Assembly (NCBI GenBank): GCA_017960525.1
Contig: JAGCZA010000079.1
Coordinates: 62,001 to 126,000, forward strand
Length of the DNA: 64,000 nt
Direction: 5' to 3'
Source: Prevotella sp.
GTDB taxonomy: Bacteria; Bacteroidota; Bacteroidia; Bacteroidales; Bacteroidaceae
Shown: positions 18,525-26,717 of the stretch, piece by piece
Layout of the letters: every line of letters begins with the position of its first letter
How positions within the stretch are numbered: position 1 is the first letter of the stretch
Notes under the pieces: generated by a model
Told to the model about the DNA's origin: nothing
Database searches by the model: none
What the model saw: only the letters and a program-made list of their open reading frames with translations
Made by a program: the position numbers and the translations under genes

Positions 18525-18796
18525 GATACACCAACGGGAAAAAAGACCAAAACCCAAATTAGCACAAATTTTTAGGGGTTTTTCAAAAAAAAAATTAAAA
18601 ATATTTGCACATAATTGAATTAATGACTATATTTGCACCCAAAAAACGTATCTTCCCCGTAGGAGACACGGAAAATAACGAGTGAATAGTAACGAAAATT
18701 AGTAGCGAATGAAGAGATAGAAAGAGAGGAAATAATAGCGAGAATCGCAAAAATCAACTTTTAATATTAATTTTTTTAATTTTAATTCAAATTCTT
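18525..18796 (+). other. AT-rich leader region before the large lipoprotein gene
   Basis: This 272-base gap has a weak hairpin with a T run just after asnS (AAAACCC 18549-18555 with GGGTTTT 18576-18582), then the promoter at 18604-18635, then a leader of roughly 150 bases before the ATG at 18797. The leader is purine-rich with scattered GAGAG and GCGA words, then AT-rich. No known riboswitch was recognised. Confidence 0.5.
18604..18635 (+). promoter_or_regulatory. Bacteroidetes-type promoter for the large lipoprotein gene
   Basis: TTTG at 18604-18607 and TATATTTG at 18628-18635 with a 20-base spacer. The predicted transcript has an unusually long 5' leader of about 150 bases. Confidence 0.75.
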
Positions 18797-21700
18797 ATGA
18801 AGAAAAAACTTATTAGTGCATTGCTTATGGGGGCTTTCGTTGTAGCCACCACAAGCATGTTTGTGTCTTGTAAGGATTACGATGATGACATCAGTGATCT
18901 TCGAGGCAAGGTGAGTGAGTTGACCGACTGGAAGACGAAGTATGCCCAGGGCATCATCGTCACTAATGTCGCTCAGACCGGCTCTGGCATTACGCTGACC
19001 TTCAGCGATGGCTCTTCGCAGACCCTGACCAACGGTAAGGATGGTAAGGATGCTGACGTTTGGACAATTGGCAACGACGGCTACTGGTACAAGAACAACC
19101 AGAAGACCGACTACAAGGCTGTTGGTACCGATGGCGTAAATGGTGCAAAAGGCGACAAGGGCGACAAGGGTGACCAAGGCGAGAAAGGTGACAAGGGCGA
19201 CAAGGGCGACCAAGGCGAGAAAGGTGAAAAGGGTGATCAGGGCGAGCCTGGTCCTCAGGGACCTCAGGGCGAGCCGGGAACTAGTGCCGCTGGCAGCAAT
19301 GTGTACCTCATCCCCAATGCTGACGGTTACTTCTATGCAGTTGATGCCGATGGCAATCAGACAAAGACCGACATTGCTTGGGATGCTAACCTGAATACTG
19401 GTGAGGTTGACGCTCAGGTTTCTGCAGCACAGAGCGCAACAGCTGTGTTCGTTGCAGGTATTGATCCCCAGGGAACTATCACTATCCCCACCACCTATGT
19501 TCTGTCAAGCTTGGTGTTCATCCCCGACACATACTACTGGGGTATCGAGGCTACCACTCTTAAGACCATTAGGGCTATTCCTTATATTGGTATGAAGGAG
19601 TTGTTCGACTACATCAAGGAGCCTGTTGTGGCTGACTTTGCTAAGGGTGAAGTGGCTGAGGCTGCTACTAACGAGGAAGCAATTGCTCTGCATGCTAACG
19701 ACTGCTTCGAGTGGGTTGGCTCATGGCTTGACATCTTCGAGGATGATGTCGACTATTTCAAGGCTGATGACCAGACCGCTGGTGGCCACGACCGTTATTT
19801 GAAGGCAGATTATCCTATTATTATCCAGCTGAATCCTCAGGCTCGTTATCACATCAACCCCTCTAAGGCACAGTTCGATCTTAACAGACTGAGCATTCTT
19901 GACAACGACAAGAACTACACTCGTTCTTCAAGCGCAGGAATTAGCATTCGCACCAGCGAGAAGGCTACAATCGAGGGTGACACCCTTATCGTGCCTCTGA
20001 AGGTCAACGATCCCACCAAACTGCGTTATGTGCAGTCTCTGACTGAGAGAAGCAGCGAGGATGGCGTGACCAACTTTGCAGTTCAGGCTGAAATCTGCAA
20101 TATCAATGGTAATGACACTGTTGTTACTTCTGACTATGCAGTACTCATCGAGGAGAAGGTTACTGAGCCTATCCTTGCCCACAAGCGTTTCAACAAGACT
20201 GGTATCGATGCTAAGGACTTCATCCAGACTGGTATGCTGAACCTCCACTGCGGCGACTGCACACTGCCTGAGCACGATGGCTACGAGGCTTACGAGCATG
20301 TTGGTATGCACCTCTTCAAGACAACTGCTGAGGTTCGTGAGTACATTATGAATACTGCCCGCGTTGATAACGCAGCCCAGAAGGGTGAGGGTCAGGATCT
20401 CGTGAACTATCAGGAGGACATCTGTCTGGATGATCTGCTTGAGACCCACTACACCAATTCTAATGGTCAGCACGACGTGTTCTCTGAGGCTCAGTTCAGA
20501 GGTACTTTCAAGTACAACTTCCAGCTCACCAGTATGCTGCTTGGTGCTTCTCTGACCGACGAGAGTGCTCACGCTGCTCTCTATCTCAAGAATGGTAAGA
20601 CCTATCTGCACCCGCAGGATCCTGCTGATGATGGACTGAAGGGACGTCCCTACACTTCTGCCAAGGCTACTGAAGTTGTTGTGAACCGTGTTCCTGTTGT
20701 TCGCGTACAGTTGGTTATCAAGGAGTGGAAGGAATACAACCTTGCAGACTCTGTTGTGGACTATGGCTATCTGCCTATCCGTATCACCAAGGAGGTCATC
20801 ATTCCTCAGAAGTTTATTGTGCACGATGGCTTTACTTCATCGACAGATTGGACCATCAACCGTTACAACCAGTGCTATGTCAATGGTGCAGCCGATTTCG
20901 AAGCATACCGCAGCACTTGGCGTGAGACTGAGATGGTTCTCATGAGCCATAAGGATTTGGATAACATTCTTGATCCTGAGACCTTCGAGGCTATTTATCA
21001 GCCTATGGGCGATAAGGACGACCTCTATCAGTGGGTTCCTTCTAAGGATGAAAATGGCAATTACACCTTCACTCCCTGTAAGTTGAATCCTGAGGCTATT
21101 GATCAGGCTGAGGCTCCTGCCAAGATTGGTAATGTTGAGGTGATTGAGGCAATCAATACAGCTACTGGCGCTACCACATCAACTCTGGTTTGGGACATCA
21201 AGAAGAAGCAGATTCAGGATCTCGCTGTTGAGGGCATTGAGAAAGTTTCTCGTGCTATCAAGCTGAAGTCTAACAACTCACTCTATCCTGACATGTATGT
21301 CATCTTCCACTCTGGTAAGATTGCTATGAAGGAGATCAATGTTGTTGGTGACATGGGTCTGAAGAAGCACATTATTGCTCAGTACTGGTACAAGACTGAC
21401 AGCAATACTGGTGGTAGTGGCGATGATGAAATCCACGGAATGGTTTACACTCCGCAGGAGAAGATTCCTGCTGGCACATCAGTGGCTGCTGACAATGGCA
21501 TCATTACTGGTCTGAACGCTTGGAAGCCCGTTGAACTTCAGATGACACTGGCAAATGTGTTCCTGAACAACTTCAATATGGCTGACGGTAAGTCCACTAT
21601 GCCTCACACTTGGATTGAGTACCTCTATTCTTATGCTGAGGGTGATGCAGAAGTTGCTGAAGCAGATAAGGTCGCTGCCTTCAATACTGCTAATTTGAAG

Positions 21701-22744
21701 CTTGACTTCCTCTTCGACGATTTCAACAACAATCAGGAGTACAAGGGTAACCTGAAGGATGAGCGTGACACCACATTCCTGATGTGGGTGAACCATGAGG
21801 CTCTTACTATCAATATGAACCTTGTTAAGGATGAGCCTGCTGTGCCTCTGACCTTCAAGCCTGGCCGTGTGTTGATGTCTCGTAAGAAGCTGTTCGTGGG
21901 CGACGAAATTACTTTGGATGATGAAATTCTGGGTCGTCTGCAGGTGGTTGCCTACATTCAGCCGAATACAGGTGAGATGGGTGAGTTCGACCAGGCTCTG
22001 GCTAAGGAGTATGTTGTCAAACTGAACAACGCCATCGTTACTAACACTAATGATGAGATTGCCAAGTCACTGCTCAACTACCGTGCTCACAATGAACTGA
22101 ACAGCACGTTCCTGACAGCTAAGATTGCCATCAAGGCTATGAACAACGATGGTGGTGACCTTGCCTTCACGATTGTTGATGAGGATGGCGAGACTTGGAA
22201 CTGCCCGCTGCCTCTGATTAACAACACGTTTGATCTGCGCTTCATCCGCCCGATTAAGCTGAAGAAGACCAATGGCAAGACCATTACCGACGCTCATACT
22301 GGCGGTCAGGGCTTCCAGACCATTACAGTTGCTGACTTCGTTGGCCAGACCTCAGACTTCTTCGAGGACTTCCGTGGTGGTTGGAAGACTGCAAGTCCTA
22401 ACTATCCTCGCTACTACTCACCTGATAACGAGACTGAGATTGTTATCCACGTTGACGGTGTGACCGAGGTTGGTCAGAAGCTGAGTGAGAACCATCAGGT
22501 TGTTACCGATATCAACCTTACCGGTAAGGATCAGGATGATCCCGAAAAGGCACAGCCTCTGTTCCAGGTTGCTCAGGACCTCGACTTCATCCTGAAGAGC
22601 ACGAATCCTGATGTTTATGAGTACCGCAACAACTCTGCTACCGTTGGTACATTCCACGTTTGGATTCCTGTCACCATCGAGTACTACTGGGGTACTATCT
22701 ACGACCGCGTGAAGATTACCATCAACCGCACGCCGCAGAACTAA
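18797..22744 (+). CDS. Large surface lipoprotein with collagen-like stretch (DUF4988/PL29-N-terminal-like)
   Basis: A 1315-residue secreted lipoprotein. The signal peptide ends in MFVSC with the lipid-bearing Cys at about residue 25, followed by KDYDDD, an acidic run typical of surface-exported lipoproteins in Bacteroidetes. Residues about 28-115 resemble the DUF4988/PL29 N-terminal region (ISDLRGKVSELTDWK; WTIGNDGYWYKNNQ). Residues about 116-161 are 15 Gly-X-Y triplets rich in GDK, GDQ and GEK, containing a 36-bp tandem duplication (19151-19222). The remaining ~1150 residues are beta-rich and unrecognised, without a lyase core I can identify. Codons favour GCT, GGT and GTT more than neighbouring genes, which suggests high expression or a different origin. 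A strong terminator follows. Confidence 0.7.
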   Translation: MKKKLISALLMGAFVVATTSMFVSCKDYDDDISDLRGKVSELTDWKTKYAQGIIVTNVAQTGSGITLTFSDGSSQTLTNGKDGKDADVWTIGNDGYWYKNNQKTDYKAVGTDGVNGAKGDKGDKGDQGEKGDKGDKGDQGEKGEKGDQGEPGPQGPQGEPGTSAAGSNVYLIPNADGYFYAVDADGNQTKTDIAWDANLNTGEVDAQVSAAQSATAVFVAGIDPQGTITIPTTYVLSSLVFIPDTYYWGIEATTLKTIRAIPYIGMKELFDYIKEPVVADFAKGEVAEAATNEEAIALHANDCFEWVGSWLDIFEDDVDYFKADDQTAGGHDRYLKADYPIIIQLNPQARYHINPSKAQFDLNRLSILDNDKNYTRSSSAGISIRTSEKATIEGDTLIVPLKVNDPTKLRYVQSLTERSSEDGVTNFAVQAEICNINGNDTVVTSDYAVLIEEKVTEPILAHKRFNKTGIDAKDFIQTGMLNLHCGDCTLPEHDGYEAYEHVGMHLFKTTAEVREYIMNTARVDNAAQKGEGQDLVNYQEDICLDDLLETHYTNSNGQHDVFSEAQFRGTFKYNFQLTSMLLGASLTDESAHAALYLKNGKTYLHPQDPADDGLKGRPYTSAKATEVVVNRVPVVRVQLVIKEWKEYNLADSVVDYGYLPIRITKEVIIPQKFIVHDGFTSSTDWTINRYNQCYVNGAADFEAYRSTWRETEMVLMSHKDLDNILDPETFEAIYQPMGDKDDLYQWVPSKDENGNYTFTPCKLNPEAIDQAEAPAKIGNVEVIEAINTATGATTSTLVWDIKKKQIQDLAVEGIEKVSRAIKLKSNNSLYPDMYVIFHSGKIAMKEINVVGDMGLKKHIIAQYWYKTDSNTGGSGDDEIHGMVYTPQEKIPAGTSVAADNGIITGLNAWKPVELQMTLANVFLNNFNMADGKSTMPHTWIEYLYSYAEGDAEVAEADKVAAFNTANLKLDFLFDDFNNNQEYKGNLKDERDTTFLMWVNHEALTINMNLVKDEPAVPLTFKPGRVLMSRKKLFVGDEITLDDEILGRLQVVAYIQPNTGEMGEFDQALAKEYVVKLNNAIVTNTNDEIAKSLLNYRAHNELNSTFLTAKIAIKAMNNDGGDLAFTIVDEDGETWNCPLPLINNTFDLRFIRPIKLKKTNGKTITDAHTGGQGFQTITVADFVGQTSDFFEDFRGGWKTASPNYPRYYSPDNETEIVIHVDGVTEVGQKLSENHQVVTDINLTGKDQDDPEKAQPLFQVAQDLDFILKSTNPDVYEYRNNSATVGTFHVWIPVTIEYYWGTIYDRVKITINRTPQN
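19151..19222 (+). repeat. 36-bp tandem duplication in collagen-like region
   Basis: Two nearly identical 36-base units (19151-19186, 19187-19222) each encode GDKGDKGDQGEK and differ at two bases. Copy-number change would keep the frame and alter the length of the Gly-X-Y stalk. Confidence 0.85.
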
Positions 22745-22769
22745 GACTCGTAAGAATCTTCTATATCCA

Positions 22770-22797
22770 AAGGGGAGGGAGTGTTCCCTCCCCTTTT
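22770..22797 (+). terminator. Strong intrinsic terminator
   Basis: Perfect 11-bp stem AAGGGGAGGGA / TCCCTCCCCTT with loop GTGT, followed by further T residues (TTCTC). It lies 26 bases after the stop of the large lipoprotein gene. Confidence 0.9.
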
Positions 22798-22824
22798 CTC
22801 TTATCTTAACTTAAATATTTTTTG

Positions 22825-23337
22825 ATGAGAACCAGGTTATATTTATTATTGTCCGCTATAGTACTTTTATGTACTGTCTCTTGTAAAAACAAACGATCTG
22901 AGAATGATGGTCCTAAGCCATACGTGGTGATTTATGAAGCAGAGGATTCAATGGCTATTACTCAGCTTGCCAACGAATATGTGACCCGTTTCAATGGTGG
23001 CGACTTCAACCAGGTTGCAGACTTGCTTTATTTTGTCCGTAATGATTCCGTATTTCCTCTTACTGAGGCTCAACGTGAAGGCTTTGTTATGGCAATGAGC
23101 CAGATTGGCCGTTTGGGCTGCCAGCTGAAAGATATGCAGCTAAATACCTTCAAGGACAATAAGGTGAGAGTGGCCGTGCTGATGGATGAGAACGGCAGCT
23201 TAGACGAGGATAAAGGTACCATCAGCCTATACCTCAATCCTGTTAAGATTGATAATCAATGGTACCTGACGCTCTATGACCGTTATGCCGAGGGCGTGGG
23301 GGAACATTTAAATGTAGTGCATGAAGAACAAGATTAA
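22825..23337 (+). CDS. Small lipoprotein, unknown function
   Basis: A 170-residue predicted lipoprotein: hydrophobic signal (LYLLLSAIVLLCTVSC) with the lipid Cys near residue 20, then KNKRSEND. The mature part (ITQLANEYVTRFNGGDFNQV... LTLYDRYAEG) has a look of an NTF2-like fold but I cannot assign it with confidence. I start at the ATG at 22825; the frame also has a TTG one codon earlier. Its last 17 bases overlap the start of the DUF1573 lipoprotein, so the two are translated together. It follows the strong terminator of the large lipoprotein, so it likely has its own promoter, which I did not recognise. Confidence 0.7.
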   Translation: MRTRLYLLLSAIVLLCTVSCKNKRSENDGPKPYVVIYEAEDSMAITQLANEYVTRFNGGDFNQVADLLYFVRNDSVFPLTEAQREGFVMAMSQIGRLGCQLKDMQLNTFKDNKVRVAVLMDENGSLDEDKGTISLYLNPVKIDNQWYLTLYDRYAEGVGEHLNVVHEEQD

Positions 23338-23764
23338 GATTCTATTGCCTGTCTTACTGCTTTTTGCCTTGGTTGGCTGTAATAGTGGAACTAAGAAGGA
23401 AAGTGGTGATAAGATGCCTAACTTTTATAAGGTGGAGGGTGTGCAATATGCTCATGTCAGCGTCCCTGAGGTTGTTGATATGGGTGTCTTTGACTATAAA
23501 ACCCCAGTTAAGACGGCTGAAATTGAATACTCAAATACTGGTGATGCTGTTTTGAGTATTAGTTCTGCTGGTGTTGAATGTGAGTGTACAGAGATTCTCT
23601 CTCTTGATTCCGTGGTTCAGCCTCATCAGGCAGGTAAGATGGTAGTTCGTCTTAATATGAGTGAGTATTTGGCCGACACCATTTATAAGTCTGTGCACTT
23701 TTTCTGCAATGACCCCGACAGGCAAATTGTCGACATTAAGCTGAGAGCTGATTGTCGTATGTAA
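23321..23764 (+). CDS. DUF1573 lipoprotein
   Basis: A 147-residue predicted lipoprotein (LLLFALVGC, lipid Cys near residue 20). The mature part is a single immunoglobulin-like module of the DUF1573 type: KTAEIEYSNTGDAVLSISSA, then VECECTEILSL and QPHQAGKMVVRLNMSEY. DUF1573 proteins are common at the Bacteroidetes cell surface; their role is not known in detail. It overlaps the previous gene by 17 bases and forms a two-gene unit with it. Confidence 0.82.
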   Translation: MKNKIKILLPVLLLFALVGCNSGTKKESGDKMPNFYKVEGVQYAHVSVPEVVDMGVFDYKTPVKTAEIEYSNTGDAVLSISSAGVECECTEILSLDSVVQPHQAGKMVVRLNMSEYLADTIYKSVHFFCNDPDRQIVDIKLRADCRM

Positions 23765-23828
23765 TTGTTGCGTCTTTTCTATCATTACTAAACATCTTCA
23801 AACAGTATTAATCCTAAATAGAATAATT

Positions 23829-24233
23829 ATGACACAACGACTAAAGAACTGGCTCTTTCTGTCCGCTGCTATGCTGTTTATGGCCTCTGGTGCGCAGGCT
23901 GATGAGGGTCTTACTGTGTACGGACGCGACGGGAGCATCTACTCGTGCACCTTCGCCCAGTTGCCCGTCATCACGTTCAGCCAGACGGGACTGAAGATTG
24001 AGCCGAAAAGCGGTGCTGCTATGGCGGAAAAAGCATACTCGTCTGTATCTAAGATTGATTTCAATGTCCGCAATCGTGCTGACGTGAACGGTGACGGACG
24101 TGTGGACATTGCCGACATCATCTCTGTAATTAACACCAATGCCGGTGGCACCAACGCCAAGCCCGACGTGAACCGCGACGGAAAGGTGGATAAAGCCGAC
24201 GTGAAGTTGATTATCGATGAATTTGCAAGGTAA
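23829..24233 (+). CDS. Secreted dockerin-like protein
   Basis: A 134-residue secreted protein. A signal peptide covers about residues 1-24 (ends ASGAQA). The middle part is short and unassigned. Two calcium-binding dockerin type I half-repeats form the C-terminus: ADVNGDGRVDIADIISVIN near residue 80-98 and PDVNRDGKVDKADVKLIID near 109-127. Dockerins dock to cohesins in cellulosomes, but no cohesin is in this window. In Prevotella such endings are common and may have another role, for example in stability or sorting. The gene lies 53 bases before the Fib_succ_major protein. Confidence 0.8.
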   Translation: MTQRLKNWLFLSAAMLFMASGAQADEGLTVYGRDGSIYSCTFAQLPVITFSQTGLKIEPKSGAAMAEKAYSSVSKIDFNVRNRADVNGDGRVDIADIISVINTNAGGTNAKPDVNRDGKVDKADVKLIIDEFAR

Positions 24234-24286
24234 ACTTGCCCAGTTATTAATCTACTTTGTAACATTAAATTAACAACAAAGCAACT

Positions 24287-26473
24287 ATGAAAAAGATTCT
24301 TTCAACACTGGTGGTGCTGCTCACAGTTGTGCTAACCGCCTCTGCACAGAATATTTTTATGAAAGTGACGCTGAATGGCGAGCAAACAGTAAAGGACAAG
24401 AATGGCAATGAGGTTGTCCTTGGCGGTGTGCTGGAGTTGCCCTACGATGCTTTCACCAGTATTGAGTATATCGTTCAGGAGATTACAGACGACAGGGCTG
24501 TAGATCTTGGTCTGACTAGTGGTACGCAGTGGGCTATGATGAACTATGGCGCCGCTTCTGAACAAGAACTTGGCACACTATTGTCTTGGACGAGCCTCAG
24601 CCAGATTACCACCGAGTGGGGCGAATATTGGCAGGTTCCCACCCAACAGCAAATGCAGGAGTTGATAAACGAATGTACCTGGGTGGCAAAATATGACGCT
24701 AATGATAATTTCATTGGTTATACCATTACCAGCAAAAAGAACAGTAACAGTATTTTCCTGCCTGCTACCAAAGGGTACATCGATACTGATGGCAGCACCA
24801 AGCGCAAAACATACAGCTTCTATTGGACTTCAACTGGCAGTAGCGGCAAGGGAACATGCTTGGAAATCTTGAATGAAGAGACAGAGGGTGAATTCAAGGA
24901 CTGGGATGCTGCCCGCAAGATGGGTGTGCGTCCTGTATGGGTGAAGACCGAAACTCCTGTAGAGACTACCGTTTCACTGACGCTCGTAAGAGATGGCGAA
25001 CCTACTGAGACAGGTGTAACCTATCGTATTTTAATTGAGACTAATGGAAAGGTGCTGACGTGTGGTGTCCAGTATGCTTTGTCGGTAAATGCTTTGGATA
25101 ATGCAGCTAAAGTACCTGCCACTATTAATGGCTCGACAGCTACGGTTACGCTGACTGGCTTGACGCCAAATACGACCTATTTCATCAGAGCATACGCTAC
25201 TGCTGAAAATTCGGATAAGACATTCACCAGCGAAAAAGGCACTTTCACGACTGCCCAGAAAGTCGTACTTGATGAGTATGAAAAGGCTACACCAGTAAAT
25301 CTCGGCTTGAGCGTGAAGTGGGCTTCTTGGAATATGGGTGCCCAGGAGATAGCCGGAACAGGTAAGTATATCGGATGGGGCGTGCTTACTGACGAGATTA
25401 CAAGCAGTAACGTTGCTGATTATGCGCCTGAATTAAGAGGAACGACCGGCTCTTTGGTTGACAATCCTGATTACGATATCGCCCATGTTAAATGGGGTGA
25501 TGGATGGAGCGTTCCTACAAGAGACCAATTCGATGAGCTGGCACAGCTTACTTGGGAGAAAGTCACCAAGACCGATGGTAGTGGCAATACGATTACTGGC
25601 TACCTTATCTATGGTAAGGGGAACTATTCCCAGAACACCATTTTCCTGCCTTGGGCTGGATGTCGTAATGAGGAAACGATTCAACAGTACAATCAGTCTG
25701 GTAGGTACTGGACTGCTGACTGTAGCAGCACCAAGGGAGAAGCATACGCTGTCCAGTTGCTTTCAGGCAGGGTAGAAAAGTCGAGCACTCAGAAGTGTAT
25801 CGGTATGTCTATCCGTCCCGTGTTTAACGGTACTACTCCAGATGATGACCCGGGAAGCTCAACATCTGAATACATCACCGAAGGAGGTATGATAATTCCT
25901 GTTTCAGGCGTTAATATGGGTTCCAGTACTGGTGTGAAGTGGGCACAGTGGAATGTGGGCGTTACTTCACCTACCGGACAGGCTGGCAAGTACTATAGCT
26001 GGGGCGAGACATCCGAGGGTTCCTATACCTATGCCGACTATACCGAGGACCTGAAAGACAAGTGGGGATTCCAAATCGGCAATCTCGATGACGACCACGA
26101 CGTGGCACGCAAACTTTGGAAGCGCAAATGGCGTATGCCTACACAGGCAGAACTGTACGAATTGGTTGCTAATGCCACGAAAAAAGAGTGGGCAACAGTA
26201 GGTGGGCGTGCCGGACTGAAGATTACAAAGAACGGAAATACAATCTTCCTGCCTGCCGCAGGTTATAGGATTGGTGCCTCTTTGTCCAATTCTTCAGCAG
26301 GCTACTACTGGACGAGCACGCCTTACACATCCAGCACCAGCCAGGATGGCAAGAGTATGGCCAATATGCTCACTTTCGAGAGTGGCAGTCTGGGTAACAC
26401 TGGTACTTTGAACCGCTACTACGGCCTTCTCGTCCGTCCTGTTTGGGATGAGAGCCTCCCATATTTGGAATAG
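24287..26473 (+). CDS. Secreted protein with three Fib_succ_major modules and an Fn3-like domain
   Basis: A 728-residue secreted protein with a signal peptide ending near residue 20 (VVLTASAQ). Three copies of a module of about 150 residues each carry VDLGLTSGTQWA or similar, a PT..Q..EL helix, an N..NIFLPA core and a final RPVW: about 65-225, 335-520 and 540-724. This matches the Fibrobacter succinogenes major paralogous domain, of unknown function and common in gut Bacteroidetes. Between the first and second copy lies a fibronectin type III-like domain (LTGLTPNTTYFIRAYATAEN). It is probably exported to the cell surface. A terminator follows 29 bases after the stop. Confidence 0.8.
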   Translation: MKKILSTLVVLLTVVLTASAQNIFMKVTLNGEQTVKDKNGNEVVLGGVLELPYDAFTSIEYIVQEITDDRAVDLGLTSGTQWAMMNYGAASEQELGTLLSWTSLSQITTEWGEYWQVPTQQQMQELINECTWVAKYDANDNFIGYTITSKKNSNSIFLPATKGYIDTDGSTKRKTYSFYWTSTGSSGKGTCLEILNEETEGEFKDWDAARKMGVRPVWVKTETPVETTVSLTLVRDGEPTETGVTYRILIETNGKVLTCGVQYALSVNALDNAAKVPATINGSTATVTLTGLTPNTTYFIRAYATAENSDKTFTSEKGTFTTAQKVVLDEYEKATPVNLGLSVKWASWNMGAQEIAGTGKYIGWGVLTDEITSSNVADYAPELRGTTGSLVDNPDYDIAHVKWGDGWSVPTRDQFDELAQLTWEKVTKTDGSGNTITGYLIYGKGNYSQNTIFLPWAGCRNEETIQQYNQSGRYWTADCSSTKGEAYAVQLLSGRVEKSSTQKCIGMSIRPVFNGTTPDDDPGSSTSEYITEGGMIIPVSGVNMGSSTGVKWAQWNVGVTSPTGQAGKYYSWGETSEGSYTYADYTEDLKDKWGFQIGNLDDDHDVARKLWKRKWRMPTQAELYELVANATKKEWATVGGRAGLKITKNGNTIFLPAAGYRIGASLSNSSAGYYWTSTPYTSSTSQDGKSMANMLTFESGSLGNTGTLNRYYGLLVRPVWDESLPYLE

Positions 26474-26502
26474 TCGTAGGCAGCTAAATATTTTAAACGC
26501 GG

Positions 26503-26538
26503 CTGGCATCCCATCTGAGGGGTGCCAGTTGTGTTTTT
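26503..26538 (+). terminator. Intrinsic terminator
   Basis: CTGGCATCCC (26503-26512) pairs with GGGGTGCCAG (26519-26528) over 10 bp with one G-T pair and a 6-base loop, followed by TTGTGTTTTT. It ends the Fib_succ_major gene and precedes repeat array B. Confidence 0.85.
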
Positions 26539-26552
26539 CAGCAAGCCCGGAA

Positions 26553-26615
26553 TTTGGACGAACCAAACTCCCAGTTTGCCGTAATCAAACTCCTAGTTTG
26601 GACGAACCAGATTTT
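26553..26615 (+). repeat. 22-bp GGACGAACC repeat array, locus B
   Basis: GGACGAACC at 26556-26564 and 26600-26608, 44 bases apart (two periods of 22). The middle unit is degenerate (TTTGCCGTAATCAAACT). The array ends in GGACGAACCAGATTTT. It lies between the terminator at 26503-26538 and the promoter at 26670-26700, and runs in the direction of transcription. Confidence 0.83.
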
Positions 26616-26669
26616 GTAAGAGAAGTATTGGGTTTCGGCTGTGTGTTATTTGAAAAAACGATGAAAAGT

Positions 26670-26700
26670 TTTGCATAATAAAAAATTAGTTGTATATTTG
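26670..26700 (+). promoter_or_regulatory. Bacteroidetes-type promoter for the fasciclin-SusCD locus
   Basis: TTTG at 26670-26673 and TATATTTG at 26693-26700, spacer 19, 17 bases before the ATG at 26718. It is the only clear promoter of this type seen for the locus, so most of the seven genes may share one transcript. Confidence 0.75.
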
Positions 26701-26717
26701 CAAGCAAATTGAGGAAT

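Noticed and set aside
18525..18796. Riboswitch in the long leader
   Set aside because: No conserved core of a known class was recognised, only purine-rich and AT-rich sequence.
18797..19280. Collagen-like region as a phage tail-fibre gene
   Set aside because: A lipoprotein signal precedes it, no phage genes are nearby, and the protein continues for over 1100 residues in a pattern typical of Bacteroidetes surface proteins.
26709..26717. TTG start for fasciclin 1 and TTG start at 22822 for the small lipoprotein
   Set aside because: An ATG lies one to three codons later in both cases and gives a normal signal peptide.
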